Positions 59,060 to 64,000 of a DNA stretch of 64,000 nucleotides are shown one piece after another. The number at the start of each line of letters is the position of its first letter. The stretch's first letter is position 1. This DNA comes from Patescibacteria group bacterium UBA6220. Its GTDB lineage: Bacteria > Patescibacteriota > Minisyncoccia > Minisyncoccales > Minisyncoccaceae. Position numbers and translations under genes: made by a program. Location of the stretch: assembly GCA_002421745.1 (NCBI GenBank), contig DISC01000001.1, forward strand, positions 61,387 to 125,386, in the 5' to 3' direction. The notes under the pieces were generated by a model that was given only the letters and a program-made list of their open reading frames with translations, was not told where the DNA came from and did not search any database.

Positions 59060-60319
59060 ATGTCAATACTAATCAAAAATGCTACTATTGTAACACAAAA
59101 TAAGACAAGGGACATCATCTCCACCGGTTTTATTATTATTAAAAAAACCCGAATAATTAAAATAAAAGGAGATAATCCTGATCCGTCGGATCTACGAGGA
59201 ATTAATAAAATAATTGATGCCAAGGGATTAATAGTCTTTCCTGGATTTATAAATGCCCATGTCCACCTAGGAGAATCTATTTTTCAAAAAATACTAAAAA
59301 GCAACCTCGAAGACTATCTAAGTATTACCGATAAAATATCCCAAAAAGCTGATTTTATTGAAAAAAAACGAGATATAATAGCTGACTATTCCATCCTTAA
59401 TCTATTGCGCTCTGGAACCACTACTATTTGTGGCGGAAGGACCATAGATCAATCTAATATTTGGGGAATAAGAAATGTTTCGGGATATATGATAATGAAT
59501 AATTTTAAATTATCTATATTAAGCTTAAATCTAGAAAAAAAATATAAAAAAGAATATAAAAAAATCAAAAACACAAGAAATGCATATCCTGCTATATTTA
59601 TACACTCGATAAATAACTTTGATTTGAAAATTCTACCTGAAGTCAAAAAAATACTAAAAAAATATCCTGATTCTAAGCTAATATTACATCTGGCTGAAAC
59701 TAAAAAACAAGAAAAAGAAGTTAAGGAAAAATTTAATTTAAGCTCCGTAGAATTTTTAGAAAAACACAATCTGTTGAATAAAAATACTATATTGATCCAC
59801 TGTAACTGGGTAAACACTAAAGACTTATCCTTGATTAAAAAAAATGAAACATCCATTGTTCAATGTTTATCTTCTAGTATTAATGTTGCGGATAGAGTTT
59901 TGGATTTGTCAAAAGTATTAAAGAAAAATATTAAGACTTGTCTGGCAACCGATGGATTACCAACAAGTAACACGTTTAGCGTTTTAGATGAAGCGGAAAA
60001 ATGTTTTGGTTATTATAAGAAAAAAAGAAAAATAATCGATAGACAAAAGTGTTTGGATTTAATCACCATTGAAGCCGCTCGTGTCCTTGGTTTGGAAAAC
60101 GATATTGGGAGCATAGAAATAAATAAAAAAGCCGACATAATTTTCGTAAAAGCTGAGGATATTAATTTACCAAATAACAACTACTGCATTAGTGGCGCTA
60201 TCATAGATGGGAATATTAAAATGTGGAACGGTAAAGCATTGAAAGTAAATGAGCAAAAAATAATTGCAGATTTCAACAAGTTATCAAATAAAATAGCGAA
60301 GAATGAATATCTTTACTAA
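59060..60319 (+). CDS. Amidohydrolase (SsnA/MtaD/guanine-deaminase type)
   Basis: A 419-residue metal-dependent hydrolase of the TRZ/ATZ-like group. The HxH metal motif is in FPGFINAHVHLGESIF (about residues 59-74). Later metal ligands are in KLILHLAETKKQEKE (about 211), ILIHCNWVN (about 247) and TCLATDGLPTSN (about 294). The composite beta-sandwich ends are IKNATIVTQNKTRDI and ADIIFVKAEDINL. Deamination of a nucleoside or pterin-like compound is the usual reaction of such enzymes; the substrate here is unknown. Its last 17 nt overlap the radical SAM gene. Confidence 0.85.
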   Translation: MSILIKNATIVTQNKTRDIISTGFIIIKKTRIIKIKGDNPDPSDLRGINKIIDAKGLIVFPGFINAHVHLGESIFQKILKSNLEDYLSITDKISQKADFIEKKRDIIADYSILNLLRSGTTTICGGRTIDQSNIWGIRNVSGYMIMNNFKLSILSLNLEKKYKKEYKKIKNTRNAYPAIFIHSINNFDLKILPEVKKILKKYPDSKLILHLAETKKQEKEVKEKFNLSSVEFLEKHNLLNKNTILIHCNWVNTKDLSLIKKNETSIVQCLSSSINVADRVLDLSKVLKKNIKTCLATDGLPTSNTFSVLDEAEKCFGYYKKKRKIIDRQKCLDLITIEAARVLGLENDIGSIEINKKADIIFVKAEDINLPNNNYCISGAIIDGNIKMWNGKALKVNEQKIIADFNKLSNKIAKNEYLY

Positions 60320-61301
60320 AAAAAATAAATATCCAGCGATTAGAACTATCGGCATAGGACTAACCAATAAATGCAATCTTAATTGCGAGCACTGTTATTC
60401 TAGAAGGATGGCCGGAAATGAACTTAACGTGGAGCAAATCAAAGAAATCTTAGCCACATTTCCAAACCTCGAGTTTGTAAACTTTGGAACAGGCGAAAGT
60501 ATTTTAAACCAAAATTTTCCGGAAATAGTTAATCTTTTCCATCACAAGGGTATTAAGATGGCGATTACGTCGAATAGCTTGTCAATAAATAATATGAGCA
60601 ACGATCTATTGTCTAAGTTTACTGATGTAGATTTATCTCTCGATTTTCCAAAGGCCGATTTACACGATCGCTGGAGAAAAAAATCTGGACTATTTAAAGA
60701 CACCCTAAAAGCTATCAATAAGTGCAAAAAATACAACGTTAATGTTTCTATAGTTTCCGTCTTAATGGCTAATAATTTTGAATATTTTCCTGGCTTCAAA
60801 AAAATACTTGATAAATACGATATTAATTTAAGAATAAACATATATAAACCAGTAAACAAGGATCAATTTGTTCCAACCTATGATCAATTTTGGCATGCGA
60901 TAAAAGACATGAGTAAGAACTTTGAAATGGTCTCCTGTTCTGAGCCGATACTTGCTCTAATTTGGAGAGGTGTCCGTGGCGGAACCAAATGCGGAAATTC
61001 GGTTAGAATTCACCCTGACGGAGAAATATCATCGTGCGTCTATGTTAAAAACGGAGAGAGTAACACTAAATTTAACCATGATAAAAAAACATTGCCTAAA
61101 CTATGCAGTAAATGTAAATTTTCTAAAAGATGTATGGGTGGATGTCATGGAAGAAGAATAGCTGAAAACAGGAAATATCTCCCTGACTCTTATTGTCCTT
61201 TTTTATATGGTAAAAGCAAGCCTATTATAAAATTTAAAAGATATAAAAAGGCTAAAAATTTGATACATAGTAATTATTTGTGTACAATAATACTAAGATA
61301 A
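60303..61301 (+). CDS. Radical SAM/SPASM protein
   Basis: A 332-residue enzyme. The radical SAM cluster is C24-x3-C28-x2-C31 in LTNKCNLNCEHCYSRRM, and the GxGE-like NFGTGES follows. The C-terminal SPASM region has CGNSVRIHPDGEISSCVY followed by LCSKCKFSKRCMGGCHGRR, providing ligands for extra iron-sulfur clusters. SPASM enzymes mostly modify peptides, some modify small molecules. It is translationally coupled to the amidohydrolase and lies 12 nt before a NUDIX gene, so a small-molecule or nucleotide pathway is as likely as a peptide. No precursor peptide is seen directly beside it. Confidence 0.88.
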   Translation: MNIFTKKNKYPAIRTIGIGLTNKCNLNCEHCYSRRMAGNELNVEQIKEILATFPNLEFVNFGTGESILNQNFPEIVNLFHHKGIKMAITSNSLSINNMSNDLLSKFTDVDLSLDFPKADLHDRWRKKSGLFKDTLKAINKCKKYNVNVSIVSVLMANNFEYFPGFKKILDKYDINLRINIYKPVNKDQFVPTYDQFWHAIKDMSKNFEMVSCSEPILALIWRGVRGGTKCGNSVRIHPDGEISSCVYVKNGESNTKFNHDKKTLPKLCSKCKFSKRCMGGCHGRRIAENRKYLPDSYCPFLYGKSKPIIKFKRYKKAKNLIHSNYLCTIILR

Positions 61302-61313
61302 ATAAATAAAACA

Positions 61314-61706
61314 ATGGATAGAAAATTTGGAGTTGCCACTAAGGCAATTGTAAAAAAAGGTAAAAAATTCTTAGTTATCTTTAAGAGCGATACTGAAGAG
61401 ATAAGCCCCAATGAGATAGATCTCCCCGGAGGCAGATTAAAATTTGGAGAAAAGCTTGAGGATGGCCTAAAAAGAGAGATAAAAGAAGAGTTGAATATAA
61501 CAGTTAAAATAATAAAGCTATCTCGGTCTTGGTCAATGGTAAAAGACGATCTGCATCTTGTCGGATTAACTTTTTTAGTTGATTATGTCGCTGGAGAAAT
61601 TAAATTAAGCGGAGAACATACAAATTTCAAGTGGGCAAACAAAGAAGACATAATAAAAGGAAAATATCCCACCTGGATTAAAAATGAATTTGAAGCAATT
61701 TCCTAA
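61314..61706 (+). CDS. NUDIX hydrolase
   Basis: A 130-residue protein. The NUDIX box is GGRLKFGEKLEDGLKREIKE followed by ELNITVK, complete except for the final Gly, which is Asn. PGG before the box and the fold length are typical. It starts 12 nt after the radical SAM gene and is probably on the same transcript. It could hydrolyse a nucleotide intermediate of the amidohydrolase/radical SAM pathway or act as a house-cleaning enzyme. Confidence 0.87.
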   Translation: MDRKFGVATKAIVKKGKKFLVIFKSDTEEISPNEIDLPGGRLKFGEKLEDGLKREIKEELNITVKIIKLSRSWSMVKDDLHLVGLTFLVDYVAGEIKLSGEHTNFKWANKEDIIKGKYPTWIKNEFEAIS

Positions 61707-61754
61707 TTAATAAAGCTCCTATTGATGTGCACCCCAAAAAGTTTACAATCAGCA

Positions 61755-61868
61755 TCTCATTTGTCTCATTTTACCCAGACCCCGACACCTTAAATCAACT
61801 ATCATTAAAACCCCCAAAGAACCCTTACACTGCTTGAAGGGTAGAGGTTCTAGAACTTCTTTGCCTGC
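61755..61868. repeat. ~115-bp palindromic repeat, right copy
   Basis: Shares TCTCATTTGTCTCATTTTAC, CCAAAGAACCCTTACACTGC and the following A/GAAGGGTAG segment with the copy at 58251-58365. Here the outer hairpin AGAACC/GGTTCT is better preserved. Confidence 0.85.
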
Positions 61869-61874
61869 TTTTTC

Positions 61875-61906
61875 AAAACCAACCATTGTGTTGGTTTTTG
61901 TTTTTT
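61875..61906 (+). terminator. Intrinsic terminator overlapping a promoter
   Basis: AAAACCAAC/GTTGGTTTT stem with a 6-nt loop followed by TGTTTTTT. The -35 element of the next promoter lies in the loop and right arm. Confidence 0.75.
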
Positions 61907-61914
61907 AGTATAAT
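61886..61914 (+). promoter_or_regulatory. Promoter of a leaderless small gene
   Basis: TTGTGT at 61886-61891, 17-bp spacer, TATAAT at 61909-61914, only 6 nt before the ATG at 61921. Confidence 0.6.
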
Positions 61915-61920
61915 GATTTA

Positions 61921-62154
61921 ATGAATAAAAAATACTTTTTTTTGACAATTATCTTGCTTTTAATATTCCTACCAAAACCATATTATACAGATAATGCTCA
62001 TTTTAATGGTTTTCCTGGTATGGGTGGATGCTTTCATTCTTGTGCTGGAATAAATTTTAATAATTTATGTTTTGGTTTAATCATAGAACAAACCTGCCAA
62101 AGTCCTATTACTAATATAAATTATTTTGGTATTTTAAATAAAATAATAGATTAA
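61921..62154 (+). CDS. Small exported cysteine-containing protein
   Basis: A 77-residue protein with a clear signal peptide (NKKYFFLTIILLLIFLPKPY, cleavage probably near residue 24). The mature ~53 residues are Gly/Asn/Cys-rich, with GFPGMGGCFHSCAG and two later cysteines. No family is recognised. It could be a secreted peptide stabilised by disulfides, or a surface protein. It lies between the repeat-bounded cassette and the RiPP locus and is transcribed separately from both. Confidence 0.6.
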   Translation: MNKKYFFLTIILLLIFLPKPYYTDNAHFNGFPGMGGCFHSCAGINFNNLCFGLIIEQTCQSPITNINYFGILNKIID

Positions 62155-62202
62155 ATGATACAATCTCAGTTCAAACTTCTTCAACCAACCCCTGCCAACT
62201 TG

Positions 62203-62226
62203 AGCGTCTTATTGGCGCTTTTTGTT
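62203..62226 (+). terminator. Intrinsic terminator
   Basis: AGCGTC/GGCGCT stem with a TTATT loop, followed by TTTTTG. Confidence 0.75.
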
Positions 62227-62249
62227 TTATGAATAGAAAATAGATAAAT

Positions 62250-62278
62250 TTGACAACAAAATACGAATAGTTTATTGT
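62250..62278 (+). promoter_or_regulatory. Promoter of the RiPP locus
   Basis: TTGACA at 62250-62255, 17-bp spacer, TATTGT at 62273-62278. The expected transcript start near 62285 leaves a leader of about 60 nt before the precursor ATG. Confidence 0.65.
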
Positions 62279-62345
62279 AAATATGGACGAGGGATTGAAC
62301 CCGATGAGTTCATTGAAAACTAAATTAAAAGGAGGTGAAGTACAA

Positions 62346-62495
62346 ATGAAACCTACCGTCCCAACAAGGGAAGATGCATCTGCGGTGCTTGGTAAAACCA
62401 CAAGTATTGCTCATGCCTCTAAGTGCGGCACATGTGCATGTAAGTGTGCATGCAGGTACAACGATGTGCCTGGAGATAATCCATTCGATAAGTAG
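62346..62495 (+). CDS. Cysteine-rich RiPP precursor peptide
   Basis: A 49-residue peptide. The leader-like part begins MKPTVPTREDASAVLGKTTS. The core SKCGTCACKCACRYNDVPGD has Cys at 27, 30, 32, 34 and 36, followed by NPFDK. AGGAGG at 62330-62335 lies 10 nt before this ATG and decides the start; a longer frame from 62283 begins at the transcript start and has no Shine-Dalgarno. The size, cysteine cluster and radical SAM/SPASM gene 68 nt downstream fit thioether-bridged (sacti- or ranthipeptide) precursors. A metal-binding microprotein is the alternative. Confidence 0.75.
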   Translation: MKPTVPTREDASAVLGKTTSIAHASKCGTCACKCACRYNDVPGDNPFDK

Positions 62496-62504
62496 AATGG
62501 AGAA

Positions 62505-62526
62505 CTCTTAATTTAATTTTTAAGAG
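62505..62526 (+). promoter_or_regulatory. Hairpin between precursor and maturase genes
   Basis: CTCTTAA (62505-62511) and TTAAGAG (62520-62526) form a 7-bp stem without a proper T-tract. It may partly stop transcription or protect the upstream mRNA, giving more precursor than enzyme. Confidence 0.45.
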
Positions 62527-62563
62527 AGTGTTGCTTAATGATTAAAAGTATGGAGGGAAACTT

Positions 62564-63958
62564 ATGGAAAATTGTATCTTATTTCTTTCAAAGTATGTAC
62601 ACTTTTTTGAAAAATTTCCTACCGTAGCTTGCTATCATTCCCTGCGAATGAAGCCGGTTTACATCTCAGATTCTTTTCTTCCGATGATTAAAAAATTTAC
62701 CAATGGCGCCTTTTTAGGAGATGTACTTTCTTTAATTAAATCAGAAAATCAAGAAGACTTCTTAAGTACAGTCGAAGCTTTGAGAGATGCTAAAATCTTA
62801 ATTCAAGATCAAGCAAGTGATAAAAAAGCTTTCGATTACTTCTTTGGAATACTAGGAAAGCCTTATCCGCACTTGGCTTATTTTATCCTTACAGAAAAAT
62901 GCAATTTCCGCTGCAAATACTGTTTCATAAAAAATCAGGAATCTCCTGATTATAACAGCGGAAACATGTCATTGGAGGTGGCCATTAAGGGATTGGACTT
63001 TTTCTGCCGTCGAATCGCAGAAGATCCGAAACAATTCGAATTGGAAAAAACTATTGTTTTCTATGGCGGAGAGCCTTTGCTAAACTGGAACGTTTTAAGA
63101 ATCCTCTTAGTCAAGATTGAAGAATATATTCAAAAAGGAAAACTTCCCAAGAAAACAATTCTCAATATGGTGACCAATGGAAGCTTAATAACTAATGAAA
63201 TTGCCAAAACACTCAAGGACTTCGATGTTCAGGTTTCCATATCAATTGACGGCGATTCTTTTGCAACAAATTCAAGTCGTATTTATGCGGACGGAAAGCC
63301 TGCCTATCAAGACATAAAAAGAGGATTTCTGGTTTGCAAAGAAAACGGAATGAACATTGGCGCTTCATGCACCCTTTCAGAGGCCAGTATTTTAGACTTC
63401 GACACTACGATTAAGGTTTTACTTGATGAATGTCAAGTAACCAATCTTGGTTTCAATCTTATGATTGCTGGCGAAGACAAACTGAACGATGGATATAATG
63501 AAAGAGCAGCAAAATTCATCATCGATGCTTTTAAGATTTTCAGAGAAAGGGGAGTGTATGAAGATCGCATAATGAGAAAAGCTACATCTTTCGTCGAAAG
63601 TAAGATCTGGCCATTTGATTGTGGTGCCACCGGTGGAAACCAAATCGTAATAGCTCCCGATGGAGATATCGGAATTTGCCACGGCTTCCTTGCAAAAAGA
63701 AAGTACTTCCCGACAAACGTATATAATGACGATTTCAATATAAGCGAAGACTCCACCTATAAAGAATGGAGCATGAGATCTCCATTAAATATGCCCCAAT
63801 GCCAGGAATGCCCCGCCTTGGGCATATGTGGAGGAGGATGTCCTTTCCAATCAGAAATCGAAAAAGGATCTATATGGGACCTTGATGATCGCTTCTGCAT
63901 TCATGCAAAAATGACCCTCGAATGGCTCATCTGGGATCTTTTCAATCAAACAAAATAA
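62564..63958 (+). CDS. Radical SAM/SPASM peptide maturase
   Basis: A 464-residue enzyme. Residues 1 to ~100 look like a winged-helix precursor-recognition element (HSLRMKPVYISDSFLPMIKK...). The radical SAM cluster is C113-x3-C117-x2-C120 in TEKCNFRCKYCFIKNQ, then FYGGEPLLNW (GGE motif). The SPASM part has DCGATGGNQIVIAPDGDIGIC and CQECPALGICGGGCPFQ, ligands for two auxiliary clusters. This is the architecture of enzymes that install thioether bridges on cysteine-rich peptides. The Shine-Dalgarno GGAGGG precedes the ATG by 7 nt. The gene ends 42 nt before the window edge; further locus genes would be beyond it. Confidence 0.9.
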   Translation: MENCILFLSKYVHFFEKFPTVACYHSLRMKPVYISDSFLPMIKKFTNGAFLGDVLSLIKSENQEDFLSTVEALRDAKILIQDQASDKKAFDYFFGILGKPYPHLAYFILTEKCNFRCKYCFIKNQESPDYNSGNMSLEVAIKGLDFFCRRIAEDPKQFELEKTIVFYGGEPLLNWNVLRILLVKIEEYIQKGKLPKKTILNMVTNGSLITNEIAKTLKDFDVQVSISIDGDSFATNSSRIYADGKPAYQDIKRGFLVCKENGMNIGASCTLSEASILDFDTTIKVLLDECQVTNLGFNLMIAGEDKLNDGYNERAAKFIIDAFKIFRERGVYEDRIMRKATSFVESKIWPFDCGATGGNQIVIAPDGDIGICHGFLAKRKYFPTNVYNDDFNISEDSTYKEWSMRSPLNMPQCQECPALGICGGGCPFQSEIEKGSIWDLDDRFCIHAKMTLEWLIWDLFNQTK

Positions 63959-64000
63959 TCAATTTACCCGCTAGACTTCTTCTTATAAAAAAGATAGAAT

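Noticed and set aside
60303..61301. This radical SAM protein as a second maturase of the RiPP precursor at 62346
   Set aside because: It is coupled to an amidohydrolase and a NUDIX gene, lies outside the RiPP transcript and is separated from it by a repeat and two terminators; the link cannot be supported.
62283..62495. Longer 70-residue form of the RiPP precursor
   Set aside because: The first ATG lies at the predicted transcript start without a Shine-Dalgarno, while AGGAGG is placed correctly for the ATG at 62346.
1..64000. UGA recoding to Gly, as in Gracilibacteria/SR1
   Set aside because: Several conserved genes (gatA, rnhB, hsdM) end at TGA exactly where their families end, and the tRNA-Trp has a CCA anticodon.

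Overview
The window looks like a piece of a Candidatus Patescibacteria (CPR, Parcubacteria-like) chromosome. The basis is the A+T-rich sequence, short tightly packed genes, compact housekeeping enzymes (ThrS without a TGS domain, a MiaB-MiaA fusion, MraY with MGETG in place of the usual MGD motif), an indirect Gln-tRNA route (GltX plus GatCAB), 7TM-type histidine kinases and DUF5667-type secreted proteins. TGA is used as an ordinary stop (gatA, rnhB, hsdM), so the UGA-Gly code of Gracilibacteria/SR1 does not apply. The lineage call is inference from gene content only.

Layout. 1-15 kb: a cell-wall block (murC end, D,D-carboxypeptidase, mraY, murL, murD, ftsW, murG) interrupted by an acyl-CoA synthetase, a methyltransferase, a sensor kinase/response regulator/membrane protein trio and one isolated gene of unknown function. 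The MurL-type epimerase next to MurD suggests that L-Glu is added to the precursor and then epimerised. 15-19 kb: gltX, gatC, gatA. 19.3-20.1 kb: tRNA-Met, tRNA-Met and tRNA-Asp, the last two each followed by a second copy of its own 3' end, plus an array of perfect hairpins. 20-29.7 kb: HTH protein, NUDIX, ndk, dedA, gyrB, secE-nusG-rplK, dcd, a tmk with a degenerate P-loop, deoC, gatB. 29.7-38.7 kb (minus strand): miaB-miaA fusion, DUF5667 protein, thrS, dnaE, a beta-helix-like protein. 38.8-46.3 kb: rnhB, rpmF, nusB, rnc, rpsP, khpA, trmD, tRNA-Tyr, tRNA-Thr and rpmG, interleaved with genes of unknown function.

46.3-64 kb is accessory DNA. It holds a duplicated tRNA-Trp, several unrecognised genes, a recombinase remnant, and a complete type I restriction-modification operon (hsdM, RelA/SpoT-like synthetase, hsdS, hsdR) bounded by a perfect 22-bp direct repeat. 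A membrane protein/DUF6998-like nuclease pair follows. Next is a cassette of tmk, amidohydrolase, radical SAM/SPASM protein and NUDIX hydrolase, bounded by ~115-bp palindromic repeats. The window ends with a candidate RiPP locus: a 49-residue precursor with five cysteines in ten residues, followed by a radical SAM/SPASM maturase.

Two expression styles are visible. Many housekeeping genes and operon heads have a TATAAT-like -10 box 7-10 nt before the start codon and little or no leader. A second set, mostly of unknown function, has TTGACA promoters with about 17-bp spacing, usually a purine-rich Shine-Dalgarno and its own terminator. The genes most likely to be new biology (RiPP locus, orphan small proteins, structured leader at 39.5 kb) belong to this second set.
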